Source: an uncultured Chloroflexota bacterium
GTDB lineage: Bacteria; Chloroflexota; Anaerolineae; Anaerolineales; Anaerolineaceae
Reading direction: 5' to 3'
DNA: 48,845 nt
Assembly (NCBI GenBank): GCA_902791025.1
Contig: CADATZ010000040.1
Coordinates: 1 to 48,845 of the forward strand
Positions within the stretch are counted from its first letter, which is position 1. Each line of letters opens with the position of its first letter. The translations under genes and the position numbers were made by a program. The notes under the pieces are model-generated. The model did no database searches, was not told the origin of the DNA, and was given only the letters and a program-made list of their open reading frames with translations. Positions 16,465 through 24,224 of the stretch are shown here, piece by piece.

Positions 16465-18810
16465 TCAAAAAGCCGAGCCGATCAGACGGACGATGAGGGC
16501 TATGATCCAGGCTACGAAACACTGCCACAGCACCACATACAACGCCCATCTGCTGCCCAGTTCCCGTTTGATGGCAGCGATTGCCGCCACACAGGGCGTA
16601 TACAGCAAACTGAAAACCAGCATCGAAGCCGCCGCGACAGGCGTCAAAATCTCCCGCATTGCATCCTGACTCGGGAAAATGACCTGCATCACGGAAACAA
16701 CACTCTCCTTCGCCATAAATCCGCTGATGAGTGACGTCACCACGCGCCAATCACCCAGCCCGATGGGCTTGAACAGCGGAACCAGCACACTCGAAATCGC
16801 GGCCAGAATACTCTCATGCGAATCGGCAACCGTGTTCAGTCGGAAGTCAAAATGACTCAGGAACCAGACAATAATGGTCGCGATCAGGATCACGGAAAAA
16901 GCCCGCTGCAGGAAATCCTTTGACTTTTCCCACAGCAGCTGCAGCGTACTTCTGGGACTCGGGATGCGGTAATTCGGCAGCTCCATCACAAACGGCACCG
17001 CTTCGCCCTTGAACAGGGTATTCTTGAAAACCAGTGCCATCAGCACGCCCACGATAATGCCGAGAATATACAGCCCCGTAATGATCAGCCAGCTGTATTT
17101 CGGGAAAAACACCGAAACAAAGAAAGAATAAATCGGCATCTTTGCCGTACAGCTGAAGAATGGCGTCAGCAGAATCGTCATTTTGCGGTCACGGGAGCTC
17201 GGAAGCGTCCGTGTCGACATCACAGCCGGCACCGTACAGCCAAAACCGATCAGCATCGGAACGATGGATCGCCCGGAAAGGCCCAGCGCCCGCAGGATCT
17301 TGTCCATTACAAAGGCAACCCGGGCAATATAGCCGCTGTCCTCCAGCAGCGAGAGAAAGAAGAACATGACGACGATGATCGGCAGGAAAGAGAGAACACT
17401 TCCCACGCCCTCAAAGATCCCGTCGATCACAAGGTTATGGATCGTTTCATTGACGCCGCCATTGGTCATCGCCTTATCGACCAGATTCGTGAGCGCTCCA
17501 ATTCCTTCCTCCAGAAACCCCTGCAGCCAGGGGCCAATAACGATAAAGGTCAGGTAAAACACCAGAGCCATAATCGCGATAAATATCGGGATGGCTGTAT
17601 ACTTTCCCGTCAGCAGCTTATCGATTTTCTGGCTTCGGATATGTTCCTTTGTCTCATGCGGTTTTGTGACACACTCACTGCAGACTTTCGTGATAAAGTC
17701 AAAACGCATATCAGCCATCGCAGCACTGTGGTCCATGCCGCGTTCCTTTTCCATCTGAAGGATAATGTGGTCCAGCATTTCCTTCTCATTTTGGTCCAGA
17801 TCCAGTTGGTTGAGGATCAGCGTATCCCCCTCGATGATCTTCGACGCGGCAAAGCGAACCGGCAGACCGGCTCTGAGCGCATGGTCTTCAATCAGATGGA
17901 TCACCGCATGAATGCAGCGGTGGACCGCGCCATCATGATCCTCAGGGCTGCAGAAGTCCTGGCGGGTCGGTTTTTCCTGATATTTTGCGATATGAATAGC
18001 ATGCTTGACCAGTTCATCGATCCCCTGATTTTTTGCCGCGGAGATCGGGACCACCGGCGTACCCAGCAGCGCTTCCATCCGGTTCACATCGATCGAACCG
18101 CCGTTCCCGGTCACCTCATCCATCATATTGAGCGCGATGACTACCGGAATGCCCATCTCCAGCAGCTGCATGGTGAGGTAAAGATTCCTCTCGATGTTGG
18201 TGGCATCCACAATGTTGATGATTGCTTTCGGTTTCTCATTCAGGACAAAATTACGAGAGACCAGCTCCTCGCTGGAATAGGGTGACATGGAATAAATGCC
18301 GGGAAGATCCGTGATAGACGTATTATCATAGCCGCGGATCACACCGTCTTTGCGGTCAACTGTCACACCCGGGAAATTCCCGACGTGCTGGCGGGAGCCT
18401 GTGAGCTGGTTGAAAAGCGTGGTTTTGCCGCTGTTTTGGTTGCCAACCAGCGCAAAGATCAGTTTTTCACTGTCAGGAAGCGGATCGCCGCTGCCCTTGG
18501 GATGGAACTTTCCCTCCTCGCCCAGACCTGGATGAGCGTGCCTGACTTTCGTTTTCTTTTCTGCACGTACTGATTTTTCTGTCTGTTTCTCTTCGATTTC
18601 GATCTGATCCGCTTCAGCCAACCGCAGTGTCAGTTCATATCCATGCAGACGGACCTCCATCGGGTCACCCAACGGAGCATACTTCATGACTTTTACTTCC
18701 GTCCCAGGGATCAAGCCCATATCTAAAAAGTGCTGACGTAAAGAGCCGTCACCGCCAACTTTGGTGACGACTGCTGATTTTCCAATTTCCAGTTGTTTGA
18801 GCGTCTTCAT
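16465..18810 (-). CDS. feoB: Fused FeoA-FeoB ferrous iron transporter
   Basis: 781 residues. The SH3-like FeoA domain occupies about residues 1-75 (SLRQHFLDMGLIPGTEVKVM). A basic linker leads to the FeoB GTPase domain: G1 GNQNSGKTTLFNQ (from 123), G3 DLPGIYSM, G4 NMMDE. A helical GDI-like region follows, then the transport domain with paired gate motifs (GLSGRSIVPMLIGFGCTVPA and, later, FMAKESVVSVM) and about ten membrane helices ending in YVVLWQCFVAWIIALIVRL. FeoA and FeoB are usually separate; the fusion is known in several anaerobes. ATG at 18810 is chosen because GTGAGGTG lies 5 bases upstream. It imports Fe(II) across the inner membrane. A palindromic operator pair precedes it, and a MarR gene follows upstream. 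Confidence 0.96.
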   Translation of the reverse strand: MKTLKQLEIGKSAVVTKVGGDGSLRQHFLDMGLIPGTEVKVMKYAPLGDPMEVRLHGYELTLRLAEADQIEIEEKQTEKSVRAEKKTKVRHAHPGLGEEGKFHPKGSGDPLPDSEKLIFALVGNQNSGKTTLFNQLTGSRQHVGNFPGVTVDRKDGVIRGYDNTSITDLPGIYSMSPYSSEELVSRNFVLNEKPKAIINIVDATNIERNLYLTMQLLEMGIPVVIALNMMDEVTGNGGSIDVNRMEALLGTPVVPISAAKNQGIDELVKHAIHIAKYQEKPTRQDFCSPEDHDGAVHRCIHAVIHLIEDHALRAGLPVRFAASKIIEGDTLILNQLDLDQNEKEMLDHIILQMEKERGMDHSAAMADMRFDFITKVCSECVTKPHETKEHIRSQKIDKLLTGKYTAIPIFIAIMALVFYLTFIVIGPWLQGFLEEGIGALTNLVDKAMTNGGVNETIHNLVIDGIFEGVGSVLSFLPIIVVMFFFLSLLEDSGYIARVAFVMDKILRALGLSGRSIVPMLIGFGCTVPAVMSTRTLPSSRDRKMTILLTPFFSCTAKMPIYSFFVSVFFPKYSWLIITGLYILGIIVGVLMALVFKNTLFKGEAVPFVMELPNYRIPSPRSTLQLLWEKSKDFLQRAFSVILIATIIVWFLSHFDFRLNTVADSHESILAAISSVLVPLFKPIGLGDWRVVTSLISGFMAKESVVSVMQVIFPSQDAMREILTPVAAASMLVFSLLYTPCVAAIAAIKRELGSRWALYVVLWQCFVAWIIALIVRLIGSAF

Positions 18811-18826
18811 GTTCACCTCACTGCAA

Positions 18827-18860
18827 TTAGTATATACTAAAATCTTTTAGTAATAACTAA
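18827..18860 (-). promoter_or_regulatory. Candidate MarR operator pair upstream of feoAB
   Basis: TTAGTATATACTAA (18827-18840), a perfect 14-bp palindrome, and TTAGTAATAACTAA (18847-18860), with TTAGT/ACTAA arms, lie 20 bp apart centre to centre, that is, on the same face of the helix. A third TTAG-N6-CTAA match is at 19409-19422 before the MarR gene. The nearest -10-like sequence, TATACT, falls inside the first site, so binding should block transcription. Confidence 0.65.
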
Positions 18861-18866
18861 TACAAC

Positions 18867-18890
18867 AAAAAAAGTTATCGTTTCGATAAC
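18867..18890 (-). terminator. Intrinsic terminator of the marR gene
   Basis: Stem GTTATCG/CGATAAC (18874-18880, 18884-18890) with loop TTT followed on the minus strand by seven T. It separates the MarR gene from the feoAB promoter. Confidence 0.8.
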
Positions 18891-18936
18891 CCTATATAGT
18901 ATAACGCTGTTTTCCGATTTGTGAGGTTCTTTTGAT

Positions 18937-19371
18937 TCAGGATAATTCCATCCCGTCATCCATCCTGGCGATGAAATCCCGCAGGTTCTGCAGACATATC
19001 AGTGTTTGCTCTTCACCAAAGGCATTGATAATGTTTTCATTATTTTCGCTCATTTGCTGATAAAGTTTTTCCGCAAAATCACGTCCGGTTTCTGTGAGAC
19101 GGATATAAGACCTGCGAAGATCATCGTTCGGGTGCTGCCTGAAAACGTAACCTTTGTCTTCCAGCTTCTTCATGATGTTCGCGACCCGCCCTGGAGTAAG
19201 TCCGAAATGATCAATAATATCGGTCGCAAAAACATCTTCTTCCTGCTGATTGAGCCAAAGAAGCACGCCTGACTCCCCGCTGGAGGAAAGCGCATTGGCG
19301 ATCTGCGTAAGCTGTTTCGCATGATCGATATGGATCTGGTTCATTTCGTGGACGGTCTTTTGTATATCCAT
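18937..19371 (-). CDS. MarR-family transcriptional regulator, probable feo regulator
   Basis: 144 residues, standard length. Winged helix-turn-helix core: ITDHFGL-like ATDIIDHFGLTPGRVANIMKKLEDKGYV, then the wing QHPNDDLRRSYIRLTETGRDFAEKL, and a dimerising helix before and after. MarR proteins bind short palindromes as dimers and usually repress. Located one terminator upstream of feoAB, in the same direction, with matching TTAG-N6-CTAA sites before both genes, it is likely autoregulated and controls feoAB. The signal (metal, redox) is unknown; no ligand Cys or His cluster is evident. Confidence 0.88.
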   Translation of the reverse strand: MDIQKTVHEMNQIHIDHAKQLTQIANALSSSGESGVLLWLNQQEEDVFATDIIDHFGLTPGRVANIMKKLEDKGYVFRQHPNDDLRRSYIRLTETGRDFAEKLYQQMSENNENIINAFGEEQTLICLQNLRDFIARMDDGMELS

Positions 19372-19408
19372 TTTCCGTTCTTCAAGTCAGGTTTATAAAT
19401 GCTAACTA

Positions 19409-19422
19409 TTAGTTTAATCTAA
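19409..19422 (-). promoter_or_regulatory. Candidate MarR operator in front of the marR gene
   Basis: TTAGTTTAATCTAA, matching the TTAG-N6-CTAA pattern of the two feoAB sites, about 38 bases upstream of the marR start codon. Confidence 0.55.
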
Positions 19423-19490
19423 CGATTTTTATTTGTCAAGAGGGAATTTTCAGGAAAAACGGATAATTTCATGAAAATGTAATTATTTGC

Positions 19491-19568
19491 CTGAATGACG
19501 CACATGGGGACAGGCACGCTTGTGTCGGCTTCGCGGCACAAGATGCCAGTCCCCATGTGCTCTATTCA
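19491..19568. repeat. Dispersed palindromic element, copy 4
   Basis: Core 19499-19560: arms GCACATGGGGACAGGCACGC and CAAGATGCCAGTCCCCATGT around TCGGCTTCGCGG. Flanks CTGAATGAC and TCTATTCAAA are degenerate relatives of the TTCAGAA ends. It lies between the ridA stop and the marR promoter. Confidence 0.88.
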
Positions 19569-19584
19569 AATTAGATTTTTTTTA

Positions 19585-19965
19585 TTAATCGATCAAAGCG
19601 ATGGCTTCAATTTCAACCTTTGCGTTTTTGGGCAGGCAGGCAACTTCCACGGCGGAGCGAGCCGGGCAGTTTTCGGTGAAGAATTCCGCATAGACACCGT
19701 TCATGGCAGCAAAATCACCCATGGACTGAAGGAAAACAGTAGTCTTGACCACATGCGCGAGGTCTGTCCCGGCAGCTTCCAGGATAGCCTTGACATTGGA
19801 AAGAGACTGACGGGTCTGCTCTTCGATCGTTTCAGCCATAACGCCGGTGGCAGGATCAAGCGGGATCTGCCCGGCTGTAAATACAAAGTTCCCCGCACGG
19901 ATACCGGCGGAATACGGGCCGATGGCGGCCGGTGCTTTATCGGTTTTAACAACAATTTTTTCCAT
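19585..19965 (-). CDS. ridA: RidA/YjgF-family enamine/imine deaminase
   Basis: 126 residues, family length. RidA hydrolyses reactive enamines and imines such as 2-aminoacrylate made by PLP enzymes. Typical features are the N-terminal KTDKAPAAIGPYSAGIRAGNFVFTAGQIP, then ETIEEQTRQSLSNVKAILEAAG, and the C-terminal signature CPARSAVEVACLPKNAKVEIEAIA with the active-site Arg. The start at 19965 follows AGGAGAAAAG; the frame stays open upstream through palindromic element 5 without biological meaning. Its neighbour pepT is on the same strand, separated only by that element. Confidence 0.92.
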   Translation of the reverse strand: MEKIVVKTDKAPAAIGPYSAGIRAGNFVFTAGQIPLDPATGVMAETIEEQTRQSLSNVKAILEAAGTDLAHVVKTTVFLQSMGDFAAMNGVYAEFFTENCPARSAVEVACLPKNAKVEIEAIALID

Positions 19966-19987
19966 TTTCTTTTCTCCTAAATTTGTA

Positions 19988-20075
19988 TTCAGAACGGAGC
20001 ACATGGGGACTGGCGCCTTGTGTCGCAGTACCGACACAAGCGTGCCTGTCCTCATGTGCGTCGCTGGATTCTGAA
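19988..20075. repeat. Dispersed palindromic element, copy 5
   Basis: TTCAGAAC at 19988 and ATTCTGAA at 20068-20075 bound arms GCACATGGGGACTGGCGCC and GCGTGCCTGTCCTCATGTGC. It fills nearly the whole gap between ridA and pepT; its end is three bases from the pepT stop codon. Confidence 0.9.
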
Positions 20076-20078
20076 CAC

Positions 20079-21299
20079 TTACTTTTCAGCGAATAATTTG
20101 ATCAGCTCAAGCAGAACATCCCTGCTCTTTTCCATTCCCTCCAACGTCACATGTTCAAACGGCCCGTGAAAGGCATATCCGCCGGTACCGAGGTTCGGAC
20201 AGGGCAGGCCCATAAAGGAAAGCGTCGCGCCATCGGTGCCGCCGCGGGTAGGCGTATGGAGCGGTTCCAACCCGACAGATTTCATTGCCTGGTCTGCATA
20301 GTCCATCAGCATGGGATACTGTTCGATGATCTCACGCATATTGCGGTACTGATCCCTGATCTCAACAGTTACCGTTCCCTCGCCGTATTTCTCGTTCAGC
20401 AATTCGGCGATATGCAGCATGGTCTGTTTACGGCCTTCGAAGAGATGCTTGTCATGTTCACGGATGATATAGTGACTGACCGCACTGTCCACGTCACCGG
20501 AAATATCGAGCATATGGAAGAATCCCTGATACTCCTCTGTGTTGCGCGGCGTATCACCAGCCGGCAGCATGCTGTTGAACTCGAACAGTACCAATCCGGC
20601 ATTGACCATCTTCCCTTTGGATTCGCCCGGATGGATCGAGAAGCCATTGACCTTGACCGCGGCAGCAGCCGCATTGAAATTGTCAAAGCTCACCTCATTT
20701 TCCGGTCCGCCGTCAACGGTATAGGCGAAATCAGCACCAAAGCCCTTCACATCAAAATGGGCAGGACCTTTGCCGACTTCCTCATCCGGCGTAAAGGCAA
20801 CGCAGATCTTCCCATGCGGCAGTCCTTCCTTCAGGACCTTCTCTACTGCGCAGAAAATAGCGGTCACACCGGCTTTGTCATCCGCGCCGAGCAGCGTTGT
20901 TCCGTCGGTGGTGATGAGCGTCCTTCCTGCAAGGGTCGGCAGCCAAGGGAACATGTCCGTGTCAAGTTTCCTTCCGCTTGTGCCAAGCTGCACATTCTTC
21001 CCGTCGTAATTCGGGATGATCTGCGGATTTACATTCTCTCCGCTGAATTGCGGAGAGGTATCCATGTGGGCGATCAGACCCAGAGCCGGTGCCGCTTCAC
21101 AGCCCGCTGAGGCAGGAATGGAGCCATAAACATACCCGAATTCGGAGATATGCGCATCCTCGATGCCGATTTCTTTAAGGTCTGCACAGAGGATCTTCGC
21201 CAGGTCCAGCTGCCGTGCCGTAGTGGGCACCGTCTCCGATTCCGAATCGGAGGTGGTATAAACTTTGATATAACGTAAAAAGCGGTCAAGTAATTCCAT
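20079..21299 (-). CDS. pepT: Peptidase T (tripeptide aminopeptidase, M20 family)
   Basis: 406 residues, the family length. A cytoplasmic dizinc enzyme that removes the N-terminal residue of tripeptides. Metal ligands appear in the expected order: HMDTSPQFSGENV, GADDKAGVTAI, FTPDEEVGKGPAHFD, YTVDGG, and HTPTRGGTDGATLSFMG near the C-terminus. The dimerisation domain lies between about residues 210 and 320 (HPGESKGKMVNA). It ends inside the margin of palindromic element 5. Its upstream neighbour is the divergent aminotransferase gene. Confidence 0.95.
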   Translation of the reverse strand: MELLDRFLRYIKVYTTSDSESETVPTTARQLDLAKILCADLKEIGIEDAHISEFGYVYGSIPASAGCEAAPALGLIAHMDTSPQFSGENVNPQIIPNYDGKNVQLGTSGRKLDTDMFPWLPTLAGRTLITTDGTTLLGADDKAGVTAIFCAVEKVLKEGLPHGKICVAFTPDEEVGKGPAHFDVKGFGADFAYTVDGGPENEVSFDNFNAAAAAVKVNGFSIHPGESKGKMVNAGLVLFEFNSMLPAGDTPRNTEEYQGFFHMLDISGDVDSAVSHYIIREHDKHLFEGRKQTMLHIAELLNEKYGEGTVTVEIRDQYRNMREIIEQYPMLMDYADQAMKSVGLEPLHTPTRGGTDGATLSFMGLPCPNLGTGGYAFHGPFEHVTLEGMEKSRDVLLELIKLFAEK

Positions 21300-21460
21300 G
21301 ATGAATCCTTTTATATAATAAATCAGACTGTATGCAATTATAAGCTAAATCAAAATAGTTTATTATCAATTTTCGAAAGTATTTTATATGTGTTCGCTCA
21401 TAAACTAAGCCCTAATTTGCTGCAAAACTGATTTGACACGATAAAATAGTAGAATAGCGA

Positions 21461-21478
21461 CAGCTGGTTCCCCAGCTG
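21461..21478 (+). promoter_or_regulatory. Hairpin in the leader of the aminotransferase gene
   Basis: CAGCTGG-TTCC-CCAGCTG, a perfect 7-bp stem 17 bases before the start codon, followed by AGAGGA. It may tune translation or mRNA stability. TTGACA occurs at 21433, but no well-spaced -10 is visible, so the promoter in 21300-21495 remains unassigned. Confidence 0.45.
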
Positions 21479-21495
21479 AGCAGAAAGAGGACAGA

Positions 21496-22584
21496 ATGAT
21501 CAATATTGCAAAACCTTTGATGGGACCTGAAGAAAAACAGGCTGTACTGGACGTTTTGGATTCCGGCATGATCGCCTGTGGTAATGTTGTCAGTGAATTT
21601 GAAAAAGAATTTGCCGCATATCTCGGCATCGAATACTGCACCGCCACCACCTCCGGCACCACAGCACTGGAAGTCGGTCTGCGGGCATTGGGCATCGGCA
21701 AGGGAGACACCGTCATCACGACTCCGTTCTCCTTTATCGCCTCTACTAACGCCATCGTCTACACCGGTGCTATACCGGTCTTTGCCGAAATCGACCCGGA
21801 CACTTTCCTTATCGATCCCGGCTCCATTGAAAAGGCACTGGAAGAGCACCCGGAAGCCAAAGCCCTGCTGATCGTCCATCTCTTCGGCCTTGCCTGCGAT
21901 ATGGACGCAATCATGGAAATCGTCCACAAACACAATCTGTTACTGATCGAAGACTGCGCACAGGCACACGGCGCGGAATGGAAGGGAAAGAAAGCCGGAA
22001 CCTTCGGCAATGTCGGCTGCTTCAGCTTCTATCCCACCAAAAACATGACCACCTCCGAAGGCGGTGCCGTCGTCACCCATGACGCGGAAACCAACCGTAA
22101 AGCCCGCCTGCTCATCAATCACGGCATGGAAGTCCGTTATCATCACGACGAGATCGGCTACAACTACCGCATGACCAATATTGCCGGAGCCATCGGCCGC
22201 TGCCAGCTCAAAAAGCTCGACGGTTTCAACCAGACCCGCCGTGCTCATGCGGCTTACCTGAACGAACATATCGACAACCCGCTCATCGAAACTCCAATCG
22301 AACCCGAAAACGCGAAACACGTTTTCCACCAGTACACCGTCAAGGTCGCACTCGGTCACCGCGATGCCTTTCTCAAACATCTGGAAGCGAACGGTGTCGG
22401 ATACGGCGTCTTTTACCCGCTCTCCATCCCGGAACAGAAATGCTATGAATCCATGGGGTTCCAGACCGAATGGCCGGTGACGGATACCGTCAAACAGCAG
22501 GTTGTTTCCCTGCCGGTCCATCCGGGCTTGACCGATGAAGAAGTCGCGGAAGTTGCCCGTGTGGTTAATGAATTCAGGGGGTAG
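21496..22584 (+). CDS. DegT/DnrJ/EryC1/StrS-family PLP aminotransferase
   Basis: 362 residues. It aminates a keto-sugar nucleotide using glutamate. Features: GNVVSEFEKEFAAYLG, the PLP pocket TTSGTTALEVGLRALG, DCAQAHGAEWKGKKAG, and the Schiff-base lysine in FSFYPTKNMTTSEGG, then NYRMTNIAGAIGRCQL. Together with the next gene, a WbpD-like N-acetyltransferase, it matches the WbpE-WbpD pair that makes 3-acetamido (or 2,3-diacetamido) uronic acid sugars, though the matching WbpB/WbpA dehydrogenases are not here. Codon third positions are very C-rich. Product role in a surface glycan is inference. Confidence 0.88.
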   Translation: MINIAKPLMGPEEKQAVLDVLDSGMIACGNVVSEFEKEFAAYLGIEYCTATTSGTTALEVGLRALGIGKGDTVITTPFSFIASTNAIVYTGAIPVFAEIDPDTFLIDPGSIEKALEEHPEAKALLIVHLFGLACDMDAIMEIVHKHNLLLIEDCAQAHGAEWKGKKAGTFGNVGCFSFYPTKNMTTSEGGAVVTHDAETNRKARLLINHGMEVRYHHDEIGYNYRMTNIAGAIGRCQLKKLDGFNQTRRAHAAYLNEHIDNPLIETPIEPENAKHVFHQYTVKVALGHRDAFLKHLEANGVGYGVFYPLSIPEQKCYESMGFQTEWPVTDTVKQQVVSLPVHPGLTDEEVAEVARVVNEFRG

Positions 22585-22586
22585 GC

Positions 22587-23129
22587 ATGAGCGTTTATAT
22601 CGACCCGACTGCCCACGTCTCCGACAAAGCGAAAATCGGTGACGGAACGAAGATCTGGATCAACGTCCAGGTTCGTGAAGATGCCGAAATCGGCACAAAC
22701 TGTATCATTTCGAAGGATGTTTATATCGATCATGCCGTGAAGATCGGCAATAACGTCAAGATCCAGAACGGTGTCTCCGTCTACAACGGCGTGACTGTGG
22801 AAGATGACGTCTTCATCGGTCCGAACGCGGCATTCACCAATGATTATTACCCCCGCGCCTGCAATCCGGACTGGGAAATTTCAGAAACAAAGGTGGAAAA
22901 GGGCGCATCCATCGGAGCCAACGCCACGATTGTCTGCCGCCATACCCTTGGCCGCTACTGCATGGTCGGCTCCGGCTCCGTAGTCGTAGATGATGTCCCG
23001 CCCTATACACTGGTCGTGGGCAATCCAGCCCGCCCAATCCGCAAAGTCTGCCGCTGCGGTACGCCGGTCGGACCCGACCTGGTCTGCCCAAAATGCGGCT
23101 TCGACCTCCATTCCGACGGAATCAACTGA
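22587..23129 (+). CDS. WbpD-like hexapeptide N-acetyltransferase with C-terminal zinc ribbon
   Basis: 180 residues. A left-handed beta-helix built from hexapeptide repeats (IDPTAHVSDKAKIGDGTKIW, then CIISKDVYIDHAVKIGNNV) with FTNDYYPRA and a trailing VVGNPARPIRKV, as in WbpD, which acetylates the 3-amino group of a UDP-amino-uronic acid. The last 30 residues add a CxC...CPKCG zinc-ribbon-like tail (CRCGTPV, then CPKCGFDL), an addition also known in some relatives. Its start is two bases after the aminotransferase stop, preceded by GGGGG, so the two form an operon. Acetyl-CoA is the likely donor. Confidence 0.88.
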   Translation: MSVYIDPTAHVSDKAKIGDGTKIWINVQVREDAEIGTNCIISKDVYIDHAVKIGNNVKIQNGVSVYNGVTVEDDVFIGPNAAFTNDYYPRACNPDWEISETKVEKGASIGANATIVCRHTLGRYCMVGSGSVVVDDVPPYTLVVGNPARPIRKVCRCGTPVGPDLVCPKCGFDLHSDGIN

Positions 23130-23151
23130 TATCTGACTTATAAAGTAACTG

Positions 23152-23241
23152 TTCAGAACGAAGCACGTGGGGACTGGCATCTTGTGCGGCGCAGCCCGCA
23201 CGAGCGTGCCTGTCCCCATGTGCGTCTCTGCGGGTTCTGAA
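23152..23241. repeat. Dispersed palindromic element, copy 6 (complete, 90 bp)
   Basis: TTCAGAAC at 23152 and GTTCTGAA at 23234-23241. Arms GCACGTGGGGACTGGCATC and GCGTGCCTGTCCCCATGTGC around GGCGCAGCC. It is very similar to copy 2 and has the same orientation. It lies just after the acetyltransferase stop. Confidence 0.92.
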
Positions 23242-23253
23242 TACCTTATAAAA

Positions 23254-23287
23254 ATAAAAAAGGGACAGCGAAAACTGTCCTTTTTTG
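23254..23287. terminator. Bidirectional terminator between convergent genes
   Basis: GGACAG/CTGTCC stem (23263-23268, 23275-23280) flanked by A5-6 and T6, with a GAAAA-type loop. It serves both the acetyltransferase operon (+) and the glycosyltransferase gene (-). Confidence 0.8.
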
Positions 23288-23297
23288 ATAGATTTCA

Positions 23298-24218
23298 TTA
23301 TCTGTTGATTTGTTTTACAATCGTTTCTCTGGTTTTGCGCAGGTTGTTTTTAAGGACATCCAGGATCATCCCCGAACAGAAAAACATCAGCGACGCAATG
23401 TAGAGGAAGATCGACACGAACAGCGTCGGGAAACGTTCCACCAGATGCGTGACGGCATACGCATGCAGCACCGGGATCACGAGAACCGTACCCAGGACAA
23501 AACAGATCCCCGCAAGCACATTGAAAAACAGCAGCGGCTTGTAATCACGGAACAGCATGACGATCATCCTCAGTACACGGAACCCATCCGAAAAAGTGTT
23601 CAGCTTCGACTCACTCCCCACAGGACGATCGCGATACTCCACCGGCACCTCACGCACCAGATAATTCCCGTCCAACGCGAACAGCGACATCTCCGTCTCC
23701 ACCTCAAACCCCTTGGAAAGCAGCGGATACTCCTTGACAAACCGCCGGTTCATGGCGCGATACCCCGTCATGATATCCTGCAGATTTCCGTCAAACAGAT
23801 TGTTCACCAGCCACCGCACAAGTTTATTGCCAAAGTCATGGAAAGGCCGCTTGTTCTCCTCAAAATACGTCGTATTCAACCGGTCCCCGATCACCATATC
23901 CGCACGACCCTCCAGAACCAGCCGCACCATACCCGGCGCATCCTCGGCAGGATACGTATCATCCGCATCCACCATCACATAACAATCTGCCTCGATATCA
24001 CGGAACATCGACCGCAGCACATTCCCCTTCCCCTGCTTATACTCATGGCGCACGATGGCACCCGCCTCTTCCGCGATTTCGGCAGACCCATCCGTAGAAT
24101 TATTGTCATAGACATAAATATCAGCATCCGGCAGAACCCGCTGAAAATCCTTCACCACCTTCCCGATGGTCAAAGACTCGTTATAACAGGGGATCAACAC
24201 AGCAGTCTTGCTCATCAT
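23298..24218 (-). CDS. GT2 polyprenyl-phosphate glycosyltransferase (DPM/GtrB-like)
   Basis: 306 residues. Family 2 glycosyltransferases of this type move a sugar from a nucleotide onto polyprenyl phosphate at the inner face. Visible: the N-terminal LIPCYNESLTIGKVV, YVYDNNSTDGSAEIA, the metal-binding DXD region VDADDTYPAED, FVKEYPLLSKGFEVETEM, RDRPVGSESKLNTF, and two C-terminal membrane helices (LLFFNVLAGICFVLGTVLV, LFVSIFLYIASLMFFCSGM). The first ATG (24218) is very close to AGGAGG; the next ATG at 24215 is better spaced and may be the true start. It lies six bases after the 1183-residue gene, so it belongs to that transcript. A GT-C enzyme such as the one at 10879 could use its lipid-linked product. 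Confidence 0.88.
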   Translation of the reverse strand: MMSKTAVLIPCYNESLTIGKVVKDFQRVLPDADIYVYDNNSTDGSAEIAEEAGAIVRHEYKQGKGNVLRSMFRDIEADCYVMVDADDTYPAEDAPGMVRLVLEGRADMVIGDRLNTTYFEENKRPFHDFGNKLVRWLVNNLFDGNLQDIMTGYRAMNRRFVKEYPLLSKGFEVETEMSLFALDGNYLVREVPVEYRDRPVGSESKLNTFSDGFRVLRMIVMLFRDYKPLLFFNVLAGICFVLGTVLVIPVLHAYAVTHLVERFPTLFVSIFLYIASLMFFCSGMILDVLKNNLRKTRETIVKQINR

Positions 24219-24224
24219 TCCTCC

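Noticed and set aside
19966..20055. N-terminal extension of RidA through palindromic element 5
   Set aside because: The frame is open by chance; a strong RBS lies before 19965, and RidA proteins start there.
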